From a bacterium (GTDB lineage Bacteria > JAHJDO01), in NCBI GenBank assembly GCA_030652805.1, contig JAUSPT010000028.1, forward strand, positions 1 to 16,921: DNA of 16,921 nt. The letters run 5' to 3'. Both the position numbers and the translations under genes were made by a program. Numbering within the stretch: the stretch's first letter is position 1; every line of letters begins with the position of its first letter. The notes beneath the pieces are model-generated. The model searched no databases. It had not been told where the DNA came from and was given only the letters and a program-made list of their open reading frames with translations. Shown one piece after another: positions 5,481 through 12,781 of this stretch.

Positions 5481-6216
5481 AAATTCCACAATGTTATACG
5501 GAAGAAACTCAGTTTTTGAGCGATTAAAGACAAATCCTCAAACCATAAAAAAAATCTTTCTGCAGGATAATTTCAATGTGTCTCATATAGAAAAATTAAT
5601 AGAAGAGAATTCTATTCCCTCTGAACGCCTGTCTCATCAGAGGCTGGAGAGAATCAAACATACTAAAGATCTTCAAGGCATAGTTGCCAGTGTAGATGAA
5701 TTCAAATATGTCCCTTTTGATGATTTGATGAATTCCTCTAAAGACAGGCAGTTAACATTTATATTTCTCGATAGGATAAACGATCCTCACAATTTAGGCG
5801 TTATTATCCGCACCGCCGCCTGTTTTGGCAGACTTGCCATTATTATTCCGAAGTTTGAAGCTTGCGAAGTGAATGAAACAGTCCAACACGTGGCTTCAGG
5901 AGGAGAGAATTATGTGCCAATATCAATGGTAACGAACCTTTCCGATGCCATAATTGAGGCAAAGGCTCACGGATACTGGATACTGGGAACTGTTATAGCT
6001 GATGATTCTAAGGATATAAATAAAGTTGACTTCCCTTTTCCTCTGGGCATTGTGTTAGGATCTGAAGGGAAAGGTATTCGCCATGGAGTACAAAAATATC
6101 TTGATATAAAGGTTCGGATTCCTATGAACGGCGCTAAACTTTCATTCAATGTCAATATAGCCTGTGCTATTCTTTGCCATGAGATATCAAAGCAAAGCGG
6201 CGGGGTGATGCATTAA
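5467..6216 (+). CDS. rlmB: SpoU-family 23S rRNA 2'-O-methyltransferase (RlmB-like)
   Basis: The 249-residue product has an N-terminal L30e-like substrate domain (about 9-85) and a C-terminal SPOUT methylase fold with all three SpoU motifs: IFLDRINDPHNLGVIIRTA (99-117), IVLGSEGKGIR (195-205), and LSFNVNIACAIL (from 225), the last where SLNVSVA is usual. The protein would methylate a ribose in 23S rRNA using S-adenosylmethionine through its trefoil knot. RlmB is the closest named member but the target base cannot be read from sequence. The start is taken as TTG 5467, because AGGAG at 5456-5460 is six bases upstream while the next ATG (5491) has no ribosome site. It overlaps maf and forms an operon with it. 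Confidence 0.85.
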   Translation: MAKNKNSTMLYGRNSVFERLKTNPQTIKKIFLQDNFNVSHIEKLIEENSIPSERLSHQRLERIKHTKDLQGIVASVDEFKYVPFDDLMNSSKDRQLTFIFLDRINDPHNLGVIIRTAACFGRLAIIIPKFEACEVNETVQHVASGGENYVPISMVTNLSDAIIEAKAHGYWILGTVIADDSKDINKVDFPFPLGIVLGSEGKGIRHGVQKYLDIKVRIPMNGAKLSFNVNIACAILCHEISKQSGGVMH

Positions 6217-6227
6217 CTATTATAATT

Positions 6228-6236
6228 TGATATAAT
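6228..6236 (+). promoter_or_regulatory. Extended -10 promoter of corA
   Basis: TGATATAAT matches the extended -10 consensus and shares the 12-mer TTTGATATAATA with the maf promoter at 4861. A second TATAAT lies ten bases upstream at 6221. Transcription would start near 6243, giving a leader of about 45 bases before the corA ATG. Confidence 0.55.
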
Positions 6237-6287
6237 ATGAACTGAAATTAGAGACAGATATATTCTGTTGTTGATGTAGGAGGTAAG

Positions 6288-7352
6288 ATGTTTAAGTTTA
6301 TTAAAAGAGTTTCAAAAACTGCGGGGCTCGTACCCGGCGAGCTTGTTCATGTAGGAGAAAGGAAGATAGATAAAATAGAGATATCGGTGCTGGATTATGA
6401 TGATAAGAATTTTCACGAAAAAGAAATTACCAATATTGAAGAAACTTTTTCATTTAAAGATACCCCAACAGTTACCTGGATTAATATTAACGGATTGCAT
6501 GAACTGGATGTTATTGAGAAAATTGGCAATAATTTTGAAATGCACCCTTTAATTCTTGAGGATATTGTTAATACCAGTCAACGTCCTAAATATGAAGATT
6601 TTGATAAATATATCTTTGTAGTTTTAAAAATGCTTATGTTTGATGATGCGAAAAAAGAAATAATTTCAGAGCAGGTGAGCTTAATTTTTGGTTCTAATTT
6701 TGTAATATCTTTTCAAGAGAGAAAAGGCGATGTATTTAATCCTGTTCGCCAACGTATACGTAATGATAAGGGAAGGATCAGAAAAATGGGTGCGGATTAT
6801 CTTGCCTACAGTCTTTTGGACGCCGTTGTTGATAATTATTTTTCTATTTTAGAAAGACTTGGCGAAAAAATTGAAGATATGGAAGAAGAGTTACTTACCA
6901 ATCCCACACCGCAAACTCTGAAGGCTATTCATAATTTAAAACGAGATACGATATTCTTAAGAAAATCCGTATGGCCTTTACGTGAAGTTACCAGTGGTCT
7001 TGAACGGAATGAGTCTAAACTTATAAAAAAGGGTACGCATATATTTTTGCGTGATGTCTATGACCATACCATTCAAGCTATAGATACCATTGAAACATTC
7101 AGGGATATGGTTTCTGGTATATTTGATATTTATTTATCCAGTGTAAGCAACCGGATGAATGAAATAATGAAAGTTTTGACGATATTTGCAGCGATCTTTA
7201 TCCCTTTAACATTTATAGCAGGTGTTTATGGGATGAATTTTGAATTCATGCCGGAATTGAAAATGAAATGGGGATATTTTACATTGTTGGGCTTTATGGC
7301 TGTTGTTGGCTTTGGAATGTTGTTTTATTTTAGAAGAAAAAAGTGGATGTAA
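6288..7352 (+). CDS. corA: CorA-family magnesium/cobalt transporter
   Basis: The 354-residue protein matches the usual length of CorA, a homopentameric Mg2+/Co2+ channel of the inner membrane. A large cytoplasmic N-terminal funnel (to ~residue 290) includes the typical WININGLHELDVIEKIG and FEMHPLILEDIVNTSQRPK segments. Transmembrane helix 1 ends with the signature YGMN (314-317), transmembrane helix 2 spans about 329-348, and a basic tail RRKKWM closes the protein. Both termini should face the cytoplasm. AGGAGGT at 6278-6284 is a near-perfect ribosome site. It has its own promoter-like box and is followed after 15 bases by the J-domain gene. Confidence 0.93.
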   Translation: MFKFIKRVSKTAGLVPGELVHVGERKIDKIEISVLDYDDKNFHEKEITNIEETFSFKDTPTVTWININGLHELDVIEKIGNNFEMHPLILEDIVNTSQRPKYEDFDKYIFVVLKMLMFDDAKKEIISEQVSLIFGSNFVISFQERKGDVFNPVRQRIRNDKGRIRKMGADYLAYSLLDAVVDNYFSILERLGEKIEDMEEELLTNPTPQTLKAIHNLKRDTIFLRKSVWPLREVTSGLERNESKLIKKGTHIFLRDVYDHTIQAIDTIETFRDMVSGIFDIYLSSVSNRMNEIMKVLTIFAAIFIPLTFIAGVYGMNFEFMPELKMKWGYFTLLGFMAVVGFGMLFYFRRKKWM

Positions 7353-7367
7353 TAATCAGGAATAAGC

Positions 7368-8054
7368 ATGGAAGCTCGGGATTATTATAATATTTTAGGC
7401 GTAAATAAGAACGCCTCTCCTGCAGAGATTAAAGCAGCATACCGCAAACTGGCTGTTAAGTATCATCCCGATAGATGTCCGGAGGAAAAGAAAAAAGAAT
7501 GCGAGGAGAAATTCAAAGAGGTTGCAGCCGCATATTACGCTTTGGGCGACGCAAAAAGACGCAGGGAATACGATGATTATAAAAAAGGCGATTATGTATT
7601 TAGAAGCGGACATGGCTCCGGAGACTTTGCCTCACAAACAGGGTTTGATTTCGAAGATTTAATGAAGCATTTTCATGCTTCCGGATCACGTGAGACCCAA
7701 CAGCAAAAAGGATTTAACAGATATTTCTCTTTTGATGATTTATCTGATATTTTTGAAGGGGTGAGTTCAGGGCAAGGCGATCAAGGCGGAGGCGCCTATA
7801 CGACTTATCAATTCGCGAATACAGGGGGTCAACAAAAACATGATACAGATACATATGCAAATATAAAGATTCCCCAAAATCTTGCTGTGAGGGGAGGTGA
7901 AGTTAAAGTTAAATTAAGCGATGCAAGAACAATTACACTGAAAATAAATCCCGGCACAAAAAATGGTCAGAAATTAAGGTTGAAAGGCATCGGGACAATG
8001 TGTCCTACGTGTGACCATAAGGGAGATCTAATAGTTTCTATACGTTATTCATAA
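7368..8054 (+). CDS. Short J-domain co-chaperone with a single C-terminal substrate-binding domain
   Basis: The 228-residue protein has a complete J domain (about 5-73) with His-Pro-Asp at 33-35, which would stimulate DnaK ATPase. A Gly/Phe-rich region follows (75-145) and then one DnaJ C-terminal beta domain (161-228: [37 protein letters not shown]). The DnaJ zinc-finger repeats and the second C-terminal domain with the dimerisation tail are missing, so it is much shorter than DnaJ or CbpA. The usual loop before GDLIV is replaced by MCPTCDHK, adding a CxxC pair (Cys212/Cys215). AGGA about ten bases before the ATG is a modest ribosome site. It lies between corA and the DUF5661 gene in a tight + strand run. 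Confidence 0.85.
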   Translation: MEARDYYNILGVNKNASPAEIKAAYRKLAVKYHPDRCPEEKKKECEEKFKEVAAAYYALGDAKRRREYDDYKKGDYVFRSGHGSGDFASQTGFDFEDLMKHFHASGSRETQQQKGFNRYFSFDDLSDIFEGVSSGQGDQGGGAYTTYQFANTGGQQKHDTDTYANIKIPQNLAVRGGEVKVKLSDARTITLKINPGTKNGQKLRLKGIGTMCPTCDHKGDLIVSIRYS

Positions 8055-8074
8055 ACAAGAACAAGGAGGTTTCT

Positions 8075-8341
8075 ATGAGCAGTGAAAAAAGTTTTAGTTC
8101 TGATGAAGCAAAAAAGATCGGGGAGCAGTTAGGAATAACCTGGGATAAGTTTGATGTAGAGCAGTTTCGAATGGGGATGGATGTGGAGTTGGAGCATGGT
8201 TTAGTTAGTCCGGCAACAAATGTTACCAATGATGACCCCTTAACGACAGGGAAGATTGCGCTTGCGCACTTAGAAGAATTTTCCGATTATTATACGAGAT
8301 TAGAAAAGATGGAAAAAGAAGCAGAGGATTCTCTTTTATAA
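8075..8341 (+). CDS. DUF5661 family protein
   Basis: This 88-residue soluble protein matches the DUF5661 family from memory: FSSDEAKKIGEQLGITWDKF, then QFRMGMDVELEHG, TNVTNDDPLTTGKIALAHL and DYYTRLEKME. The conserved acidic/His cluster (ELEH, then DD and H) hints at metal or ligand binding, but no function is known to me. AAGGAGG directly upstream gives a strong start. The gene follows the J-domain gene by 20 bases and is eight bases from miaB; its stop codon overlaps a TATAAT that may drive miaB. Confidence 0.82.
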   Translation: MSSEKSFSSDEAKKIGEQLGITWDKFDVEQFRMGMDVELEHGLVSPATNVTNDDPLTTGKIALAHLEEFSDYYTRLEKMEKEAEDSLL

Positions 8342-8342
8342 T
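8337..8342 (+). promoter_or_regulatory. TATAAT immediately before miaB
   Basis: TATAAT overlaps the TAA of the DUF5661 gene and ends seven bases before the miaB ATG, the same arrangement as at dus and maf. The miaB start has no Shine-Dalgarno sequence. There is no TG extension and no clear -35, so chance in AT-rich DNA is possible. Confidence 0.4.
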
Positions 8343-8349
8343 ACCCACT

Positions 8350-9453
8350 ATGAAAGTCTATATTAAAACCTTTGGATGTCAGATGAATAAGCATGATTCT
8401 GAGGTGGTTTTGGGACTGCTGTTGAGTCAGGGTTATAAAGCGGTAGAAAGCAGGGAAAAAGCCGATGTTATCTTAGTAAACACCTGTTCCGTGAGAAAAC
8501 ATGCTGAAGACAAGGTATACAGCATGCTGGGAGAATTGACGAAACTCAAAAAAAGTAAGCCCGACCTTATTGTCGGAGTCATGGGCTGTATGGCTCAGAA
8601 GGACAAGAAAGGGATTTTTAAACGCTCTTCAAATGTAAACTTTGTGTGCGGTACGCATAATTTTCAAAAAATACCTGAAATGATAAAAACCGTAGCTGAA
8701 CAAAAAACAAAGATAGACCTTACGGAGATGGGAAAACAGGTTTTCGTCTCCCCCACTCTGTCTTCCAGAGGAGAGAAGAATTCTGCATGGGTCTCTATAA
8801 TGAAGGGCTGTGATAATTTTTGCTCATACTGCATTGTGCCTTATGTAAGAGGCAGAGAAATTTCCAGACCTGCAGATGATATTATGCGGGAGGTCAAAGA
8901 ACTTGCTCATCAGGGTTATAAGGAAATAAATCTTCTCGGACAAAATGTTAATTCGTACGGCAAAGGGCTGAATGAGAATGTTGATTTCTCAGACCTGCTT
9001 AAACTGATTCACGAAATAGAAGATATTAAATCAATATACTTTATAACGTCTCATCCCAAAGACATTTCCCTGAAACTGATTGATACTATAGCAAATCTGG
9101 AAAAAGTGAGCAGATCCTTTCACTTTCCTCTGCAGTCAGGTTCGGATAAGATTCTCCATTTAATGAATCGGGGATATACTCTGTCTCATTATGTGGACAT
9201 AGTTAATAAACTGAAAGAGAGGATACATGATATTAAGCTTGGAACGGATATTATTGTGGGATTTCCGGGAGAAGATGAAACAGATTTTAATCAAACCTAT
9301 CAGATAATAAAAGAAATAAAATTTTCTCAGGTCTATATGTTTAAATATTCCCCGCGTCAGGGAACAGCCGCATTCAAGCTTAAGGATAACGTCACTGAAC
9401 AGATAAAAAAAGACAGATTAAATAAAACAATAAATTTGCAAAGGTCTATTTAA
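8350..9453 (+). CDS. miaB: tRNA-2-methylthio-N6-dimethylallyladenosine synthase, lacking TRAM domain
   Basis: MiaB is a radical-SAM methylthiotransferase that modifies A37 of tRNAs reading U-starting codons. Residues 1-~125 form the methylthiotransferase domain, whose three cysteines Cys10 (GCQMN), Cys46 (NTCSVR) and Cys80 (GCMAQ) hold one 4Fe-4S cluster. The radical-SAM cluster is CxxxCxxC at 154/158/161 (GCDNFCSYC). GCQMN and the overall match favour MiaB over RimO or MtaB. The product is only 367 residues, against about 430-470 for the family: it ends right after KDRLNKTINLQRSI, where the TRAM RNA-binding domain should begin. The stop overlaps the end of the convergent glycosyltransferase gene. 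It may be a damaged gene or an assembly join; function is uncertain. Confidence 0.85.
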   Translation: MKVYIKTFGCQMNKHDSEVVLGLLLSQGYKAVESREKADVILVNTCSVRKHAEDKVYSMLGELTKLKKSKPDLIVGVMGCMAQKDKKGIFKRSSNVNFVCGTHNFQKIPEMIKTVAEQKTKIDLTEMGKQVFVSPTLSSRGEKNSAWVSIMKGCDNFCSYCIVPYVRGREISRPADDIMREVKELAHQGYKEINLLGQNVNSYGKGLNENVDFSDLLKLIHEIEDIKSIYFITSHPKDISLKLIDTIANLEKVSRSFHFPLQSGSDKILHLMNRGYTLSHYVDIVNKLKERIHDIKLGTDIIVGFPGEDETDFNQTYQIIKEIKFSQVYMFKYSPRQGTAAFKLKDNVTEQIKKDRLNKTINLQRSI

Positions 9454-10589
9454 GACGGTTCCTGCCAGTAAATGTATTCAGAAGTGTCATAAGGAACCTT
9501 TATTATCTCACGATAGATTTCGTGATGTGCTTTGGCAGTCTTGCCCCAGTTAACTTTCTCTTTTACATATCGGAGCATATTCGTTTTGCATTGATTATAA
9601 AGTTTTGTATCTGTAAGAAGCCTGCAAATACAGTTTGTATATTCACTGTCATCATTTGCAACCAATCCACAGCCACTCGCCTCAAGCCAATTTTTCAAGC
9701 CTTTTAAGTTTGAAGTAACAACAGGTTTATTAAACGCTGTGCACTGAGCAAGTATTCCGCTTTGAGAGCCCTTTTCGTAAGGGAGCACTGCTATATCACT
9801 TGCAGAAAGTATTGTATCAAATGTATATTGTGGAAACTGACCTCTTAGAACAATGATTTTGTCGCTTACAGGTGAATTATTAATAGCATTAAAGAATTTT
9901 TTCTGATAATCCATATACTCGTATCCCCTCATTTTCCCTGCAACGACCAGAACAACATCATCCAATCTTTTACACACTTCAGGAAATATATCCACAATCT
10001 TATGAAAACATTTTGTAGGTCTAAAATATCCGCATAGAAGTATCGCTTTTTTGTTCTCTATCTGAAGTTTATTTTTTGCGTCCTTAATTGCATTTACCTT
10101 CCTGACTCCGTGGGGTATAATGTGGATTTTTTCTTCATGTCCAAAGCAACCTACTAATGTATCCTTTTGAAAATCTTCGTGAACAATTACTGCAGCGCTT
10201 TCTCTCACAATATTTTCTAAGATAATATGTTCCTGTCTTCCCAGCTTTTCACCTACTGTATGCAGAGTGACTACAACCGGTGTACCAATCATCCTGTAAC
10301 GGGCTATAAGATCCACTATCTGAACGCCCTTTAAAAGTCCGTACAAGCCATATTCGTGCTGAATATGAACCAGATCTGGTGTTATCTTTGTACTGGTATT
10401 GAAAATATTGGAAGCTATTTCATTACTCTCTACAGAATAGACGGGAAATACGTTCTTTCCCTGCGCGCTAATCTGACTTACAATGTAGATTTCATTGTTG
10501 AGCAGTTTAAGCTCATCTGTAAGATACTGGGTATAAGTTCCAATTCCACATTCAATAGGAGGATATGTAGAAACAAAACATATTCTCAT
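9450..10589 (-). CDS. GT4-family glycosyltransferase
   Basis: The 379-residue protein is a GT-B fold, retaining GT4-type transferase. The N-terminal acceptor half opens MRICFVSTYPPIECGIGTYT with the Gly-rich GIGTYT loop, HIQHEYGLYG (75-84) and TLHTVG. The second half starts after IIPHGV (157-162) and has GYFRPTK (187-193), the AGKMRG strand and LPYEKGSQSGILAQ (269-282). That last segment is a variant of the GT4 nucleotide-sugar site in which the second glutamate of E-x7-E is not in its normal place. No signal or membrane helix is seen, so it is cytoplasmic. Its ATG overlaps the stop of the GH130 gene (ATGA), indicating coupled translation and a shared pathway. Donor and acceptor are unknown; a mannoside is plausible from the neighbour. 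Confidence 0.82.
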   Translation of the reverse strand: MRICFVSTYPPIECGIGTYTQYLTDELKLLNNEIYIVSQISAQGKNVFPVYSVESNEIASNIFNTSTKITPDLVHIQHEYGLYGLLKGVQIVDLIARYRMIGTPVVVTLHTVGEKLGRQEHIILENIVRESAAVIVHEDFQKDTLVGCFGHEEKIHIIPHGVRKVNAIKDAKNKLQIENKKAILLCGYFRPTKCFHKIVDIFPEVCKRLDDVVLVVAGKMRGYEYMDYQKKFFNAINNSPVSDKIIVLRGQFPQYTFDTILSASDIAVLPYEKGSQSGILAQCTAFNKPVVTSNLKGLKNWLEASGCGLVANDDSEYTNCICRLLTDTKLYNQCKTNMLRYVKEKVNWGKTAKAHHEIYREIIKVPYDTSEYIYWQEPS

Positions 10590-11524
10590 TTACTATTTTC
10601 CATACATATATTCAATAAATCATCAAGTTTTGCTCTTGCAAGACAAAGACATGTATCTGCGGCACCATAATATATCCTTACAATTCCGTCTTCCTTGTCC
10701 AGTATAGCTCCGCAGGAGAAAATAATGTTTGAGACGTCTCCAACCCGCTCGTATGGTTCTCTTGGTGATAGAATAGGAATTATTCCTCTGCCAATTACTT
10801 TATAAGGTCTCTCAATATCAATCAATGCAACGCCTAGCCTGTATATTTTCCCTCCGGACGTATTTTTTACGCCATGATAAATTAGCAGCCATCCTTTTTC
10901 TGTCTCAATAGGAATAGGCCCTATCCCTATACGCTCAGAGTCCCACATTCTAGGTCGTGCCTTTAAGAGAACCATGGAATTTCCTCCCCAATGGACCAGA
11001 TCCCTGGATGTAGAGAGCCAGATATGGCCGCTGCTACCTACCACAGGTCTATCAGCTCTCCAATATTTACCTTCAATTTTTCTAGGAAAGAGCGCAGCGT
11101 CTTTGTTTACCGGTTGAGATATAAGAGCAACTCTCTCTACTTTCCTAAAATCTTTTGTTCTGGCAAGAGCAATTCGGGGACCAAATTCAGAGTAGGCAGT
11201 ATAAGCAATATAATAGTATTCATTAATAAACGTTATTCTCGGATCCTCTACTCCCCCCTCCTCGTAAATATGATATGGCTCTTCAGAAGAATGGGACATA
11301 AATGCTTTATTGTCTGCTTTGAAAGATATACCATCATAACTTCGCGCAAGAACCAGTGTAGATGTCCCGTCTAATCCTTCTACCCTTAGGAGAAGAATTG
11401 TCTGCCCATCAAAGGCAGCGACTCCGGCATTAAATACGGTATTACATGGAAAAGGAATATCTTCAATAGTAATAAGTGGATTTTTTTTCTCTCTTTTACA
11501 GATCTCAGGAAATTCTCTTTCCAT
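10586..11524 (-). CDS. GH130-family beta-mannoside phosphorylase
   Basis: The 312-residue protein belongs to glycoside hydrolase family 130, five-bladed beta-propellers that mostly phosphorolyse beta-mannosides to mannose 1-phosphate. Family marks are NTVFNAGVAAF (28-38), LLLRVEG, GGVEDPRITF (90-99) whose Asp94 is the proposed general acid, DAALFPRKI (142-150), RADRP, IGPIPIETEKGWLLIYHG (201-218) and YERVGDVSNIIFSCG (258-272). The phosphate-binding basic residues of phosphorylases appear present, but the linkage cut cannot be deduced. There is no signal peptide, so it acts in the cytoplasm. AAGGAAAG upstream supports the start. It lies 19 bases after guaB3 and overlaps the glycosyltransferase by four bases. 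Confidence 0.88.
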   Translation of the reverse strand: MEREFPEICKREKKNPLITIEDIPFPCNTVFNAGVAAFDGQTILLLRVEGLDGTSTLVLARSYDGISFKADNKAFMSHSSEEPYHIYEEGGVEDPRITFINEYYYIAYTAYSEFGPRIALARTKDFRKVERVALISQPVNKDAALFPRKIEGKYWRADRPVVGSSGHIWLSTSRDLVHWGGNSMVLLKARPRMWDSERIGIGPIPIETEKGWLLIYHGVKNTSGGKIYRLGVALIDIERPYKVIGRGIIPILSPREPYERVGDVSNIIFSCGAILDKEDGIVRIYYGAADTCLCLARAKLDDLLNICMENSK

Positions 11525-11543
11525 AAAATCTTTCCTTTATTTT

Positions 11544-12704
11544 TTATTTCCCCATACCTATTTTTTGGGCAACCTGAAACACTTTCCCTTCTGTCATTAT
11601 AGCAGGTGCGATAATGATATCTGTTAACTGCATTTCTTTTATATTTTTAGCTCCAAGATTACCCATTGAAGTTCTTAGGGCACCTGCAAGATTTTGCGAG
11701 CCGTCATCCAAATCTGCAGGACCAACAAGTATTTGTTTCAGAGAACCTGTTGTACCCACTTTTATTCTTGTGCCTCTGGGTAAATTAGCATGAGAAGTTG
11801 CCATACCCCAGTGGAAGCCCCTGCCAGGAGCTTCCTTTGCACGTGCCAGAGCAGAGCCAATCATTACTGCGTCTGCGCCGCACGCAAATGCCTTAGCAAT
11901 ATCTCCCCCTAGAGACATACCCCCATCAGTGATAATAGGAATGTATTTTCCTGTCTGCTTGTAATAAAAATCCCTTGCAGCTGCACAGTCGCATGTAGCA
12001 GTAACTTGTGGAACACCTATTCCCAGCACTCCTCGTGTGGTACATGCCGCGCCTGGTCCGATCCCAACAAGTATTCCAGCCGCTCCCGTAGCCATAAGCT
12101 CAAGAGTCATGGAATAGGTAACACAATTACCTATTATTACGGGGATTTTCATATTCCTGCAAAGTTTAGAAAAATCAGCTGTTTTATATTCACTGGATAT
12201 ATGCTTTATTGATGTAACTGTTGATTGTACAACAAACATATCTGCTCCTGCTTCCTCTGCCAGCTTTCCAAAGCGTTCAGCTTTCTGGGGAATAGATGAT
12301 ACTGCACACAATGCTTTTGCTTTTTTAATCTCCTTTATTCTTTTAACGACTAAATCTTCTTTTATAGGTTTGTCATAAATACCTTGAACGAGTTTCGTTG
12401 CTTTTTCAGGTGTTGCTTTTGCGATTTGTCTTAAAATTGACTCAGAATTGTCATATCTTGTCTGAATGCCTTCCAGATTCATGACAGCAAGTCCGCCGAG
12501 TCTTGACATCTCAATTGCAAGCTTTGGGTCAACCACACCATCCATTGCAGCTGCCATGATGGGGATACTCAGCTTTATATTTCCTATTTCACAATTAATA
12601 TCCACATCGTTTGGATTCACAGTTAAATTTCCCGGCACAAGCGCTATTTCATCAAATCCATAGGATCTCCGCGCTTTTCTTCCTCTTCCAATCCACATAC
12701 CCAT
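11544..12704 (-). CDS. guaB3: GuaB3-family IMP dehydrogenase-related protein
   Basis: This 386-residue TIM-barrel protein matches the GuaB3 group rather than classical IMP dehydrogenase: IGRGRKARRSYGFDEIALVP at the start, AAMDGVVD (52-59), NLEGIQTRY, and MTEGKVFQVAQKIGMGK at the end. It has no CBS pair inserted in the barrel. The catalytic loop GIGPGAACTTRGVLG keeps the nucleophile Cys221, and TDGGMSLGGD (259-268) supplies the phosphate-binding Asp260. GuaB3 proteins are known chiefly from Actinobacteria and Cyanobacteria; whether this one converts IMP to XMP or acts on another purine nucleotide (as GMP reductases do) cannot be told from sequence. AAAGGAG sits nine bases before the ATG and a good promoter precedes it. 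It heads the GH130-glycosyltransferase operon. Confidence 0.88.
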   Translation of the reverse strand: MGMWIGRGRKARRSYGFDEIALVPGNLTVNPNDVDINCEIGNIKLSIPIMAAAMDGVVDPKLAIEMSRLGGLAVMNLEGIQTRYDNSESILRQIAKATPEKATKLVQGIYDKPIKEDLVVKRIKEIKKAKALCAVSSIPQKAERFGKLAEEAGADMFVVQSTVTSIKHISSEYKTADFSKLCRNMKIPVIIGNCVTYSMTLELMATGAAGILVGIGPGAACTTRGVLGIGVPQVTATCDCAAARDFYYKQTGKYIPIITDGGMSLGGDIAKAFACGADAVMIGSALARAKEAPGRGFHWGMATSHANLPRGTRIKVGTTGSLKQILVGPADLDDGSQNLAGALRTSMGNLGAKNIKEMQLTDIIIAPAIMTEGKVFQVAQKIGMGK

Positions 12705-12745
12705 TTTTAATATCTCCTTTATGCTCTGATTCTACTTTGTTGGCT

Positions 12746-12774
12746 ATTCTATTTTAACATTGCTCAAAAGTCAA
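12746..12774 (-). promoter_or_regulatory. Sigma70-type promoter of the guaB3-GH130-GT operon
   Basis: On the minus strand TTGACT (12774-12769) and TAGAAT (12751-12746) are separated by exactly 17 bases, each matching the consensus at five of six positions. Transcription would begin near 12739, leaving about 35 bases before the guaB3 ATG. It lies in the 77-base gap after uvrB. Confidence 0.72.
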
Positions 12775-12781
12775 TCGCACA

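Noticed and set aside
8350-9453. RimO or MtaB assignment for the methylthiotransferase
   Set aside because: GCQMNKHDSE and the GCDNFCSYCIVPYVRGRE signature match MiaB best.
11544-12704. Classical IMP dehydrogenase GuaB
   Set aside because: No CBS domains, shorter length, and the N- and C-terminal signatures fit GuaB3 instead.
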